From Sphingomonas japonica (lineage in GTDB: Bacteria > Pseudomonadota > Alphaproteobacteria > Sphingomonadales > Sphingomonadaceae), in contig NZ_VDYR01000001.1 in NCBI RefSeq assembly GCF_006346325.1, positions 1,364,001 to 1,428,000 of the forward strand: DNA of 64,000 nucleotides, read 5' to 3'. Shown one piece after another: positions 53,402-64,000 of the stretch. A program made the translations under genes and the position numbers. The first letter of the stretch is position 1; every line of letters begins with the position of its first letter. The notes below the pieces were generated by a model. It was given only the letters and a program-made list of their open reading frames with translations. It made no database searches and was not told the origin of the DNA.

Positions 53402-53433
53402 ACGCGGCACGCGCGGACGGGCATGACGCCGCG

Positions 53434-55185
53434 ATGGCCCCCGTCCTCAACATATCCAGCTCTATCCTCGGTCAGCCGTGGCGCTGGCGCGCGACCGCGG
53501 CGCAGGGCATCGGCGGCGACGACCTCGTCTCGCAACTGCTGCTCGCGCGCGGCTGCCCGCCCGAGGCGCTCGACGCGCACAAGACCCCGTCGATCCGCAG
53601 CTTCATGCCGGATCCCTCGATCTTTCGCGACATGGATCGCGCCGCCGAACGGCTGGCGGACGCGGTGCAGGGCGGCGAACAGGTCGCGATCTTCGGCGAT
53701 TACGACGTCGACGGCGCGACGTCGGCGGCGCTGATGATCCTGCTGCTGCGCGATCTCGGCATTGAGGCGCGCCCCTACATCCCCGACCGGTTGATGGAAG
53801 GCTATGGTCCCTCCGGGCCGGCGCTGGTCCGCCTGGCGCAGGAGGGCGCCAGCCTGATCGTGACCGTCGATTGCGGCGCGCAGGCGTTCGATGCGCTGGC
53901 GATGGCGCGCGACGTCGGCGTCGAGGTCGTCGTCGTCGATCACCACAAATGCGGCAGTGCTCTCCCGCATGCCCACGCAGTGGTGAACCCTAACCGGCTC
54001 GACGAGACCGAAGGCGCGGCGCACGGCCACCTCGCCGCGGTGGGCGTGGCATTCCTGCTTGCCGCTGCGCTGGTACGCACGTTGCGCGCCAGGGGGCATT
54101 TCACCAACCGCAGCGAGCCCAGGCTGCTCGACCTGCTCGACATCGTCGCGCTCGGCACGGTCGCCGACGTGGCCGCGCTGCGCGGGCTCAACCGGGCGTT
54201 CGTGGCGCAGGGGCTCAAGGTGATGGCCGCGCGGCGCAATATCGGCATCGCCGCCCTGCTCGATGCGTCGCGGCTGACCCGGGCGCCGACGTGCAGCGAC
54301 CTCGGCTTCGCGCTCGGCCCGCGCATCAATGCCGGCGGCCGCGTCGGCCGGTCGGATCTCGGCGTGCGCCTGCTCACGACCCAGGATGCCGACGAAGCGC
54401 GCGCCATCGCCGCCGAACTCGACCGCCTCAACGAGGAACGCCGAGCGATCGAGGGCGATGTCCAGCTCGCCGCCGACGCCTTGTCGGCGGATCAGCGAGG
54501 GCGCGGCGTGGTCGTGGTCGCGGGGCGGAACTGGCACGCAGGCGTAATCGGCATCGTCGCCGGCCGGCTCAAGGAAGCGCTCGGCCGCCCGGCGATCGTC
54601 ATCGCGCTCGACGAACACGGCATCGGCAAGGGATCGGGGCGCTCGATCGCCGGGGTCGACCTCGGCGCGGCGGTGCTTGCCGCCAAGGACCGGGGACTGC
54701 TGATCGCGGGCGGTGGTCACGCAATGGCGGCGGGCCTGACCATCGACGCCGCGAGGATCGACGAGTTCGCGCAATTCCTCGACGCCAGCCTCGCCGAACG
54801 CGTCGAACAGGCGATCGGCTCGCGCGCCCTGTTGCTCGATGCGGTGCTGTCGCCGGGCGGCGTCACTCCCGACCTCGTCACCGCGCTCGATGCCGGCGGC
54901 CCCTATGGCATGGGCTGGCCGCAGCCGCGCGTCGCCGCCGGGCCGGTGCGGATCATCAAGTGCGACGTCGTCGGCAACGGCCATGTTCGCGCGATCGTCG
55001 GCGGCGACGATGGCGGGTCGATCAAGGCGATGGCGTTCCGCAGCGCCGACACCCCGCTCGGCCAGGCGCTGCTCGGTGCAGGCCCCGGACGACGCCTGTG
55101 GGTCGCCGGCCGTGCGCGGATCGACGACTGGGGCAGCCGCCCCGCCGCCGAGCTGCACCTCGACGACGCCGCCTGGGCGGATTGA
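53434..55185 (+). CDS. recJ: Single-stranded-DNA-specific exonuclease RecJ
   Basis: A 583-residue DHH-superfamily nuclease. Motifs: FGDYDVDGATSAALMILLLR (residues ~87-106), VVVDHHKCGSALP (the DHH), later GFALGPRINAGGRVG, and the DHHA1 motif IAGGGHAMAAGLTI. It degrades ssDNA 5'-3' in repair and recombination. ATG 53434 is used; the frame is open upstream but without an RBS or conserved sequence. It ends 72 nt before the tRNA-Glu gene. Confidence 0.95.
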   Translation: MAPVLNISSSILGQPWRWRATAAQGIGGDDLVSQLLLARGCPPEALDAHKTPSIRSFMPDPSIFRDMDRAAERLADAVQGGEQVAIFGDYDVDGATSAALMILLLRDLGIEARPYIPDRLMEGYGPSGPALVRLAQEGASLIVTVDCGAQAFDALAMARDVGVEVVVVDHHKCGSALPHAHAVVNPNRLDETEGAAHGHLAAVGVAFLLAAALVRTLRARGHFTNRSEPRLLDLLDIVALGTVADVAALRGLNRAFVAQGLKVMAARRNIGIAALLDASRLTRAPTCSDLGFALGPRINAGGRVGRSDLGVRLLTTQDADEARAIAAELDRLNEERRAIEGDVQLAADALSADQRGRGVVVVAGRNWHAGVIGIVAGRLKEALGRPAIVIALDEHGIGKGSGRSIAGVDLGAAVLAAKDRGLLIAGGGHAMAAGLTIDAARIDEFAQFLDASLAERVEQAIGSRALLLDAVLSPGGVTPDLVTALDAGGPYGMGWPQPRVAAGPVRIIKCDVVGNGHVRAIVGGDDGGSIKAMAFRSADTPLGQALLGAGPGRRLWVAGRARIDDWGSRPAAELHLDDAAWAD

Positions 55186-55257
55186 TCGCATTTTGGCGCG
55201 CACAGCCGCTTGACCAATCCGCCGCGCTTGCCTAATCGCGCTCGCTCAAGCCTTCAT

Positions 55258-55332
55258 GGCCCCTTCGTCTAGCGGTTAGGACGCGGCCCTTTCACGGCTG
55301 AAACACGGGTTCGATTCCCGTAGGGGTCACCA
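55258..55332 (+). tRNA. tRNA-Glu (TTC anticodon)
   Basis: A 75-nt cloverleaf with encoded CCA: acceptor GGCCCCT/AGGGGTC, anticodon loop CTTTCAC with anticodon TTC, T loop TTCGATT. Confidence 0.96.
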
Positions 55333-55446
55333 TCGGCTGAAATCAGCCGTTTTTGGTAGCTGGCTTGATCAGATTTCCGGCCGTCATTCGATCGCCCGCG
55401 CTCGACGCAATCACCGTTACCTATGCGCAATTCATCGGAGATTGAT

Positions 55447-55626
55447 GTGAGCGAACGCTTCGAACGCCATCGCCAACCGTGGACGCAGGACGAAATCCAG
55501 AAGCTGCATACGCTGGCCAAGAAGGGCATGGCGCTCAAGGCGATCGCCAAGGCGCTGACCCGCAGCGAGGAATCGGTCAAGGATCGCGCCAAGGCGGACG
55601 GGCTGTCGATCGCGAAACTGCGATAG
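55447..55626 (+). CDS. Small HTH/Myb-like protein
   Basis: A 59-residue protein if the GTG at 55447 is the start (GGAG 6 nt upstream); an in-frame ATG at 55423 lacks an RBS. The sequence WTQDEIQKLHTLAKKGMALK then AIAKALTRSEESVKDRAKAD reads as a three-helix DNA-binding domain with a basic character. A decayed sequence with the same layout is at 2126-2340. Function unknown. Confidence 0.72.
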   Translation: MSERFERHRQPWTQDEIQKLHTLAKKGMALKAIAKALTRSEESVKDRAKADGLSIAKLR

Positions 55627-55678
55627 GCGAAGGAACGACGACGCCGGGCTTTTCTCGACTTCGCCCGGAACGGACGGC

Positions 55679-56878
55679 ATGGGGGTGCGCGTGACTTTGC
55701 GGCCGCCATTCCAATATGACGCGATCATCCTCGGCGCGGGTGCAGCCGGGCTGTTCTGCGCCGCAATCGCCGGCCAGCGCGGGCGCCGCGTCCTGCTCGT
55801 CGATCATGCCGACCGGCCGGGCAAGAAGATCCTGATCTCGGGCGGCGGGCGCTGCAACTTCACCAATGTGCATACTGCGCCCGACCGGTTTCTGTCGTCG
55901 AATCCACATTTCGCCAAGTCGGCGCTCGCGCGCTACACGCCCCGGGATTTCATCGACCTGGTGGATATCCACGGCATATCCTGGCACGAAAAGACGCTCG
56001 GCCAGCTATTCTGCGACGGCTCCGCGCGCGCCATCGTCGAGATGCTGCTGGGCGAGTGCGAGCGCGGCGGCGTCGATCTTTGGCTCGCAAATCCCGTTAC
56101 CGCGGTCGACCATGCTGACGCCCGATATCGCGTCACCGTCGGCGACCGCGAAGCCAGCGCCCCGGCATTGGTGATCTCCACCGGTGGTCCCTCGATCCCC
56201 AGGATGGGCGCGACCGGCTTTGCCTATGACCTCGCCCGCCGCTTCGGGCTCAAGGTCGTCGAGCCGCGCCCAGCACTCGTTCCGCTGACATTGGGCGGCG
56301 ACGATGTGCTGTTCCGCGACCTGTCCGGCGTTGCCGCACCTGTGATCGCGCGCGCGGGCAAGGCGGCGTTCCGAGAGGCGGCGCTGTTCACCCACCGCGG
56401 CCTTTCCGGTCCCGCGATCCTGCAGGTCTCTTCCTATTGGCGGCACGGAGAGCCGGTCGGCATCGATTTCATTCCGGACCGCACCAAGGGCTGGCTTCGT
56501 GAAGCGAAACGCGCCCAGCCGCGCACAAGCCTCCGCCGCGTGCTGGGCAATCATTTACCCGATCGGCTCGCCGAGACGCTGGCCGAGCGCATCGCGCTTG
56601 CCGGCGATATCGGCAACCTGCCCGACCGGCAGCTCGCGGCGGCGGAGGCGCGGCTATCCGACTGGCGTTTCACGCCCAATGGCACCGAAGGCTATGCCAA
56701 GGCGGAGGTCACTGCGGGCGGAATCGGCACCGCCGCGCTTTCTTCGCAAACAATGCAAGCCAAAACCGTTCCGGGGCTGTATGCGGTCGGCGAAGCTGTC
56801 GATGTCACGGGTTGGCTGGGCGGCTATAATTTTCAGTGGGCATGGGCAAGCGGCTGGGCTGCGGCGCAAGACCTCTGA
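55679..56878 (+). CDS. HI0933/BaiN-family FAD-dependent oxidoreductase
   Basis: A 399-residue flavoprotein. The dinucleotide motif is YDAIILGAGAAGLFCAAIAG; then DRPGKKILISGGGRCNFTN, typical of the family; C-terminal LYAVGEAVDVTGWLGGYNFQ is the second FAD contact with WAWASGWAA. Function in most bacteria is unknown. The exact start between 55679 and 55691 is uncertain. Confidence 0.93.
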   Translation: MGVRVTLRPPFQYDAIILGAGAAGLFCAAIAGQRGRRVLLVDHADRPGKKILISGGGRCNFTNVHTAPDRFLSSNPHFAKSALARYTPRDFIDLVDIHGISWHEKTLGQLFCDGSARAIVEMLLGECERGGVDLWLANPVTAVDHADARYRVTVGDREASAPALVISTGGPSIPRMGATGFAYDLARRFGLKVVEPRPALVPLTLGGDDVLFRDLSGVAAPVIARAGKAAFREAALFTHRGLSGPAILQVSSYWRHGEPVGIDFIPDRTKGWLREAKRAQPRTSLRRVLGNHLPDRLAETLAERIALAGDIGNLPDRQLAAAEARLSDWRFTPNGTEGYAKAEVTAGGIGTAALSSQTMQAKTVPGLYAVGEAVDVTGWLGGYNFQWAWASGWAAAQDL

Positions 56879-56929
56879 CGTAGATCGGCCGACGAATGGC
56901 CTGCCCCCAAGCGTTTTGACTGGACCGAC

Positions 56930-58629
<1,700 letters not shown>

Positions 58630-58633
<4 letters not shown>

Positions 58634-59085
58634 CGGGGCTGCGCATCCTGGTCGATGCGGACGCCTGCCCGGTCAAGGATGAGATCTACCGCGTCGCCTT
58701 TCGCCACGAAGTCGCGGTGACCATCGTCAGCAACCAGCGCATCCGCATCCCCGATCATCCGCTCGTATCGCGGGTGGTCGTCGATGACGGTTTCGATGCC
58801 GCCGACGACTGGATCGCCGAGCATGGCGACGGCGGCGCAGTGGTGGTGACCGCCGACATCCTGCTCGCCGATCGCTGCCTGAAGGCCGGGGCAAGCGTGC
58901 TCGCCCCGACCGGCAAGCCGTTCACTACCAGCTCGATCGGCGCGGCGGTCGCCTCCCGCGCGATCATGGCCGACCTCCGCGCGGGCGGCGACGTGATTGG
59001 CGGCCCGGCTCCTTTTGCAAAGGCCGACCGCTCGCGGTTCCTGTCGGCGCTGGACGAAGTGCTGGTGCGGCTGAAGCGAGGGTGA
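58630..59085 (+). CDS. YaiI/YqxD DUF188 (UPF0178) protein
   Basis: A 151-residue protein starting at GTG 58630. DUF188 signatures: [39 protein letters not shown] ([23 protein letters not shown]) and [23 protein letters not shown]-like fold expected; function unknown. It is convergent with kdpE, 6 nt apart, and coupled to the helicase gene. Confidence 0.93.
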
Positions 59086-59091
59086 GCGCCC

Positions 59092-59769
59092 CTAACCGTC
59101 CATCAGGCGATATCCGATCCCCAGTTCATTGACGATCCGCGTCGGCGCCGAAGGGTCGGCCTCCAGCTTCTGGCGCAGGTTGCGCACGACGATGCGCAGA
59201 TACTCGATCGGCCGATCGACCGAGTGCGGCCACACCGCCTCAAGAATAGCGCGATGCGTCACCACGCGGCCGGGCGCTTGTGCCAACGCGGCGAGAACAT
59301 CGAATTCCTTGCGGGTCAGATGCACCTCGCTGCCGCCCAGCGAAACCCGGTGCCGGTCGATATCGACCTCCAGCGCGCCGACCCGGACCGGCCCGACCTC
59401 CCCCCCGCGGCGATGGCGCAGTGCGGCGCGGATCCGGGCCAGCAGCTCTTCGGTGTCGAACGGCTTGGTCAGATAGTCGTCGGCACCCAGGTCGAGCGCC
59501 GCCACCTTGTCGTCGGTAGCCTCGCGCGCCGACACCACCACGATCGCCACACCCGCGCGCTTCAGGATCGGGACCAGCTCCAGCCCGTCGCGATCGGGCA
59601 GCCCCAGGTCGAGCAGCACCGCGTCCGGCCGCGCGTCATCCACCAATCCCAACGCCGCAGCCGCATTCTCTGCCTCGACCACCCGATACTCGGCGCGTTC
59701 GAGTGCCACCCGGCACAGTCGCCGGATCTGCGGCTCGTCGTCGACAACCATGATCGTCGGCCCGCTCAT
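59092..59769 (-). CDS. kdpE: KdpE response regulator
   Basis: A 225-residue OmpR-type regulator starting at ATG 59769 (ATGA overlap with kdpD). The receiver has acidic pair Asp10-Asp11, phosphoacceptor Asp54 in VLLDLGLPDRDG and Lys in DYLTKPFD. The winged-helix domain contains VHLTRKEFDVLAALAQAPG and YLRIVVRNLRQKLEADPSAP. It activates kdpFABC when K+ is scarce. Confidence 0.96.
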   Translation of the reverse strand: MSGPTIMVVDDEPQIRRLCRVALERAEYRVVEAENAAAALGLVDDARPDAVLLDLGLPDRDGLELVPILKRAGVAIVVVSAREATDDKVAALDLGADDYLTKPFDTEELLARIRAALRHRRGGEVGPVRVGALEVDIDRHRVSLGGSEVHLTRKEFDVLAALAQAPGRVVTHRAILEAVWPHSVDRPIEYLRIVVRNLRQKLEADPSAPTRIVNELGIGYRLMDG

Positions 59770-62435
59770 TCCGCCGCTTCCTCCTCGCTGGCCCGCACGA
59801 TCAGCGCTTCGGGAAAGCGCAGGGTGAAGCACGCGCCGCTGCCGTCGCTGCGGTTGGTCGCCGCCACCGCGATCCCCATCGCATTGGCAAACCCGCGCAC
59901 GATCGCGAGACCCAGCCCGGTACCGCCCGCCGCGCGGTCTGACCCTTCGATCCGGTCAAAGGTCTCGAACACCGCACCCTCGCGCCCAGGCGGCAAGCCC
60001 GGACCTTCGTCGAGGATCGACAGCAGCAACGCCTGCGGTTCGCGCCGCGCCTCGATGGTGATCGGCGTGCCCGGATCGGCATAGCGTCCGGCATTGTCGA
60101 GCAGGTTGATCAGGCAGTGGTGGAACAGCTGCGGGTCGATCCGCACCAGCGGCAAGCGCGGCGACACATCGAGCTGGATAGCGCGCCCGTCCAGCGTGCG
60201 CCGCGTGTCCTGAACCGCCGCGGCGACGGCGTCGGTCAGGTCCGTAGGTTCGATCCGCAGCGCGATTGCCCCTGCTTCGACGCGTGCCATATCGAGCAGA
60301 TTGGCGACGAACCGCCGCAGCCGCTCGGCCTCGGCGCGGATCGTCGGCAGCATGTCGGCCTGCGGATCGCGCTCCATCGCCTCGGTCGCCGCCAGGATCG
60401 TGGTGAGCGGGGTGCGCAGGTCGTGCCCCACCGACGACAGCAGCGCCGCGCGCAGCCGGTCGCGTTCGCGCACCGCATCCACATCGCGCATCTGCTCGGC
60501 CAGCCGCACCCGCTCGAGCGCGAGCGCCGCCTGGTCGAGCAGCCCCATCAGCAGCGGCAGCTGGTCCGGCCGGATCGGATCGCGCCCGTCGTCGCGCGCC
60601 AGTCCCAACACCGCCAGCGTTCGCTCGCCCGCGACCAGCGGCTGGAACAGCCAGTCCGACGCCGTCAGCGTCGCCGATCCGCGTCCGGCCGGCTTGCCGT
60701 TGTCGAGCGCCCATTGCGCCGATGCCTGCTCCATCGTCTCCAGCACGACCGACGCCGCGGTGCTGCCCAGAATGTCGAGGCCGCCTTGTGCCTGCCCGAC
60801 CAGCATCGCGCGCGCATCGAACAACCGCCCGACCTCGGCGCAGATCGCATCGGCCAGGTCGCGCGTCTCACCCAGTACGGTCAGGCGGCGCAGGAACCCG
60901 GCAAGCGTTGCGTTGGTCCGCGCGCTGGCCGCGGCGAGGTCGGCCTGCGCACGCACGCGCGACGTCAGCTGGCTGGTCGCCGTCGCGACGCCGAGCAGCA
61001 CGAAGATCGACACCACGTTCTCGGGATTGGCGACGGTCAGCGTGCCGGTCGGCGGCAGGAAGAAGAAGTTGTAGGCGAGGCTCGACACGATCCCGGCGAA
61101 CAACCCGGTGCGCAGGCCATAGAGACTGGCAGCGACCATCACCGGCAGCAGATACAGCAGCGACACGTTGCCGAGATCGAGGATGTGGAACAGCATTGTC
61201 GCCAGCGCGGTCACCCCGGCGACCATCCCGACCGTCGCCGCATACCCCGATGGCGCGCCCCAGCCTCCCAGCGTCCGCCGCGCGCGGATGCGGCGATCGG
61301 AGGGCGTCGTCGCCAGCGGCAGGACGTGGACCGCGACGCCCGGCGTCTCGCGCACCAGCCGATCGACGATCGACCCGTGGCGAAGCTCGAACCAGCGCGA
61401 GCGCGACGATTTGCCGACCACGAGCTGGGTCGCGCGCGATTCAGCCAGCTGGGTCTTGATCCCTTCCAGGATCGTCGCCGCAGGCACCGCCGCGACTTCG
61501 GCACCAAGCTGCGCCGCCAGGTTGAGCGTCGCGGCGATACGGCGGCGCGCGTCATCGCCCAGCGTGCGGCTGCGCGGGGTTTCGACATGCAGCGCGGTCC
61601 ACGGCGCGCGCTGGGCATCGGCCACCCGCTTGGTCGCGCGCACCAGCCCGTCGGCGCCGGGCAACTCGCTGACCGCGACGACGATCCGCTCGCTCGCCGC
61701 CCAGGTGCCGCCCTCGCCCATCGCGCGGACATGCTCGAGCATCTGCGCATCGACTGCCTGCGCCGCACGGCGCAGCGCAAGTTCGCGCAGCGCCGACAGG
61801 TTCGATTTGGAAAAGAAGTGCTGCAGTGCGCGCGTCGCTTCTTGCGGAAGATACACCTTGCCGTCGCGCAGCCGCTCGATCAGCTCGTCGGGCGGGATAT
61901 CGACAACCTCGATCTCCGCCATTTCCAGGATGCGGTCGGGCACCGTCTCGCGCACTCGTACCCGCGTGAAGCTGGCAACGATGTCGTTGAGGCTCTCGAC
62001 ATGCTGGATGTTGATCGTCGAATAGACGTCGATCCCGGCCGCCAGCAGCTCCTCGACATCCTGATAGCGCTTGGGGTGACGGCTGCCGGGCGCATTGGTG
62101 TGCGCCAGTTCATCAACCAGCGCCAGCCGCGGCGCGCGCGCCAGCAACGCGTCTAGGTCCATCTCGTCGTACGCGCGCCCGTCGAACTCCAGCCGCGCGC
62201 GGGGCAGCACGTCCTGACCCTCGATCAGTGCCTGGGTTTCCGCGCGGCCATGCGTTTCGACCACGCCGATGACGACATCGACCCCGACCTTGGCTCGTGC
62301 GCGTCCTTCCGAGAGCATCTCGTGCGTCTTACCGACGCCGGGTGCGGCCCCGAGGAAGATCTTGAGCTGGCCGCGTCCTTCCTGCGCTGCGGTCCGCAGC
62401 AGGGCGTCGGGATCGGGGCGGGCTCGGCTGGTCAC
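59766..62435 (-). CDS. kdpD: KdpD sensor histidine kinase
   Basis: An 889-residue sensor. GTG 62435 overlaps the kdpC stop (GTGA). The N-terminal KdpD domain carries Walker A FLGAAPGVGKTHEM and ALVDELAHTNAPGSRHPKRY, then a USP-like domain (IVVAVSELPGADG; LVVGKSSRSRWFELRHGSIV), four TM segments (ATVGMVAGVTALATMLFHIL and onward), a GAF-like region, H-box SVGHDLRTPLTT and ATPase motifs (LLDNAGRYADPG; GGTGLGLAIVRG). It senses K+/turgor. Confidence 0.97.
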   Translation of the reverse strand: MTSRARPDPDALLRTAAQEGRGQLKIFLGAAPGVGKTHEMLSEGRARAKVGVDVVIGVVETHGRAETQALIEGQDVLPRARLEFDGRAYDEMDLDALLARAPRLALVDELAHTNAPGSRHPKRYQDVEELLAAGIDVYSTINIQHVESLNDIVASFTRVRVRETVPDRILEMAEIEVVDIPPDELIERLRDGKVYLPQEATRALQHFFSKSNLSALRELALRRAAQAVDAQMLEHVRAMGEGGTWAASERIVVAVSELPGADGLVRATKRVADAQRAPWTALHVETPRSRTLGDDARRRIAATLNLAAQLGAEVAAVPAATILEGIKTQLAESRATQLVVGKSSRSRWFELRHGSIVDRLVRETPGVAVHVLPLATTPSDRRIRARRTLGGWGAPSGYAATVGMVAGVTALATMLFHILDLGNVSLLYLLPVMVAASLYGLRTGLFAGIVSSLAYNFFFLPPTGTLTVANPENVVSIFVLLGVATATSQLTSRVRAQADLAAASARTNATLAGFLRRLTVLGETRDLADAICAEVGRLFDARAMLVGQAQGGLDILGSTAASVVLETMEQASAQWALDNGKPAGRGSATLTASDWLFQPLVAGERTLAVLGLARDDGRDPIRPDQLPLLMGLLDQAALALERVRLAEQMRDVDAVRERDRLRAALLSSVGHDLRTPLTTILAATEAMERDPQADMLPTIRAEAERLRRFVANLLDMARVEAGAIALRIEPTDLTDAVAAAVQDTRRTLDGRAIQLDVSPRLPLVRIDPQLFHHCLINLLDNAGRYADPGTPITIEARREPQALLLSILDEGPGLPPGREGAVFETFDRIEGSDRAAGGTGLGLAIVRGFANAMGIAVAATNRSDGSGACFTLRFPEALIVRASEEEAAE

Positions 62436-63049
62436 TCGCGACTGGTAGCGCCGTTCGCATCCGGCTGTCGATTGGTCGGAGCGCGATCGAGCCGACGGTT
62501 GAGCAGCAGCACGTTGACGCGCGGCTCCCCGATGAAGCCGAGCAACCGCTGCTCGGTCGCGGCGTCGAGTAGCGTGCGCACCTGCGCTTGCGACAGTCCG
62601 CGTGCCTGTGCCACGCACGGTAGCTGCAGCGCAGCATTTTCGGGGGAGATATGCGGATCGAGCCCCGATCCCGACACGGTCGCCATGTCCGCGGGCATCG
62701 ACCCGGTCACGCCAGCCCGTCGCTGAGCGGCAATGTCGGTTGCCACCCGTTCCTTGAGCACGGCGCTGGTCGGTCCGAGGTTCGATCCAGCCGACGCCAG
62801 CGCGTCATAGCCGTCGCCCGCCGCCGACCCGCGCGGCTGAAAATACTGCGCGCCCGTGAAGCCCTGCGCGATCAGTTCAGACCCGACGACGCGGTCGTCG
62901 TCGCGGATCAGGCTGCCATTGGCCTGGTGTGGGAACACCGCCTGCCCGATGCCCGTGATCGCCGCCGGATAGGCGAGGCCCAGCAAGGCCGCAAACAGGA
63001 TCGTCAGCGTGATCGCCGGGCGCAGCGCGGAGGTGAGGTGATCGAGCAT
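62432..63049 (-). CDS. kdpC: Potassium-transporting ATPase subunit C
   Basis: A 205-residue inner-membrane subunit. N-terminal TM (ALRPAITLTILFAALLGLAY) followed by KdpC signatures QANGSLIRDDDRVVGSELIA, QYFQPRGSAAGDGYDALASA and GSGLDPHISPENAALQLPCV. It supports K+ access to the KdpA/KdpB complex. It lies 13 nt downstream of kdpB and overlaps kdpD. Confidence 0.97.
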   Translation of the reverse strand: MLDHLTSALRPAITLTILFAALLGLAYPAAITGIGQAVFPHQANGSLIRDDDRVVGSELIAQGFTGAQYFQPRGSAAGDGYDALASAGSNLGPTSAVLKERVATDIAAQRRAGVTGSMPADMATVSGSGLDPHISPENAALQLPCVAQARGLSQAQVRTLLDAATEQRLLGFIGEPRVNVLLLNRRLDRAPTNRQPDANGATSRE

Positions 63050-63062
63050 GTCGCAGTTCCTC

Positions 63063-64000
63063 TTAAGCCAGACCCAGACCGGTCACGGCGACGTCAATGA
63101 TCTTGATCCCGGCGAACGGAGCGAGCAGGCCACCCAGGCCGTACACCGTCAGGTTGCGCCGCAGTAGCGAGCCGGCGTCCATCGGCCGGTAGGTCACGCC
63201 CTTGAGCGCCAGCGGCACCAGCAGCGGGATGATGAGGGCGTTGAAGATGATCGCCGACAGCACCGCGCTTTCGGGCGAGCCCAGCCCCATCACGTTGAGC
63301 ACGCCAAGGCCCGGATACAGCGCCGCGAAAATCGCCGGGATGATCGCGAAATATTTGGCGACGTCGTTCGCCACCGAAAAGGTGGTCAGCGACCCGCGCG
63401 TCATCAGCAATTGCTTGCCCAGCCCCACCACCTCGATCAGCTTGGTCGGATCGCTGTCGAGATCGACCATGTTGCCTGCCTCGCGCGCGGCTTGGGTGCC
63501 GGTGTTCATCGCTACGCCGACATCCGCTTGGGCCAGCGCGGGTGCGTCGTTGGTGCCGTCGCCGCACATCGCCACCAGCTTGCCCTCGGCCTGCTCCTTG
63601 CGGATCAGCGCCAATTTGTCCTCGGGCGTCGCCTGCGCAAGGAAGTCGTCGACACCTGCTTCGGCAGCGATCGCGGCGGCAGTCAGCGGGTTGTCGCCGG
63701 TGATCATCACCGTGCGGATGCCCATGCTGCGCAATTCGGTGAAGCGCTCGCGGATGCCCGCCTTTACGACGTCCTTGAGGAACACGGCGCCGAGCAGCCT
63801 GCCGTCCTTCGCCACCGCCAGCGGCGTGCCCCCTGCGCGCGCAATCTCGTCGGTGATGCGGCGCAGCTCGGTCGCGGCCGCGGTCTCTCCGAGCCTCGGA
63901 TGGGCCTTGAGGATCGAATCGACCGCACCCTTCTGGATGACGGCCCCGTCGATCTGCACGCCGGAGATGCGCGTCTGCGCGGTGAACGGGATCACTTCCG
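63063..64000 (-). CDS. kdpB: Potassium-transporting ATPase subunit B, C-terminal part (N-terminus outside window)
   Basis: The last ~312 residues of the P-type ATPase subunit; no start lies in the window. Visible: nucleotide-binding domain part ([20 protein letters not shown]), hinge [40 protein letters not shown], and the C-terminal TM segments ([20 protein letters not shown]). The phosphorylation DKTGT motif would be upstream of the window edge. Confidence 0.97.
   Translation of the reverse strand, partial: EVIPFTAQTRISGVQIDGAVIQKGAVDSILKAHPRLGETAAATELRRITDEIARAGGTPLAVAKDGRLLGAVFLKDVVKAGIRERFTELRSMGIRTVMITGDNPLTAAAIAAEAGVDDFLAQATPEDKLALIRKEQAEGKLVAMCGDGTNDAPALAQADVGVAMNTGTQAAREAGNMVDLDSDPTKLIEVVGLGKQLLMTRGSLTTFSVANDVAKYFAIIPAIFAALYPGLGVLNVMGLGSPESAVLSAIIFNALIIPLLVPLALKGVTYRPMDAGSLLRRNLTVYGLGGLLAPFAGIKIIDVAVTGLGLA

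Noticed and set aside
53131..55203. Long minus-strand open frame of 690 codons opposite recJ
   Set aside because: Compositional shadow: recJ carries all DHH motifs on the plus strand.
60117..62156. Long plus-strand open frame of 679 codons opposite kdpD
   Set aside because: Arg/Gln/His-rich product with no family signature, no RBS; kdpD on the other strand has full motifs. A GC-rich shadow frame.

Overview
This is GC-rich alphaproteobacterial DNA. The gene content (GyrA, KdpBCDE, RecJ, CC0125/CC1285-type lipoprotein, RcnB-like proteins, tandem type I secretion sets, Cys-rich metal proteins) and a family of 'TCTCGACTTCGCTCGA' dyad repeats fit a sphingomonad (Sphingomonas or a close relative). 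All assignments come from reading the sequence; no database search was run.

Region 1 (1-19.9 kb) looks like an accessory, probably integrated, block. It opens on the minus strand with the start of a prokaryotic E2-like (ubiquitin-conjugating-fold) protein that runs off the window, translationally coupled to a ComEC-like metallo-beta-lactamase-fold protein. A seven-gene minus-strand metal-efflux operon follows: CDF transporter, DUF3703, His-rich secreted protein, czcC, czcB, czcA, czcD. It is read from a MerR-type promoter at ~10.4 kb with merR divergent. Next comes an arsenic operon (arsR, arsC, acr3, ynfA-like, arsN2, arsH) with a second arsR upstream and three small metal or drug associated genes downstream. 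A plus-strand set of five genes (15.9-19.8 kb) has one recognisable member, a DnaQ-like exonuclease; the last three are stop/start coupled. The block ends at a minus-strand tRNA with a CAU anticodon, whose 3' end faces the block, as expected of a tRNA used as an integration site.

Region 2 (20-32.3 kb) is ordinary chromosome: polysaccharide deacetylase plus orphan histidine kinase, Lrp regulator, a secreted TPR-like protein, yaaA, an SDR, gyrA, DUF952, an M1-type peptidase, DUF488 and a lipoprotein. Region 3 (32.3-34.65 kb) is gene-poor and holds a decayed IS3-family transposase.

Region 4 (34.65-49.9 kb) is a minus-strand surface/secretion locus: two complete tandem type I secretion sets (TolC-ABC-HlyD twice) in one tightly packed operon, followed downstream by a cadherin-repeat protein and a 1394-residue RTX/Calx-beta protein that are the likely exported substrates. 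Region 5 (50.2-59.1 kb) is plus-strand housekeeping and small metabolic genes: class II aldolase, a lone [2Fe-2S] molybdenum-hydroxylase subunit, RcnB-like, 2OG-Fe(II) oxygenase, recJ, tRNA-Glu, a small HTH-like protein, an HI0933-type flavoprotein, a DEAD-box helicase and DUF188. Region 6 (59.1-64 kb) is the 3' part of kdpBCDE (potassium uptake), with kdpB cut by the window edge.
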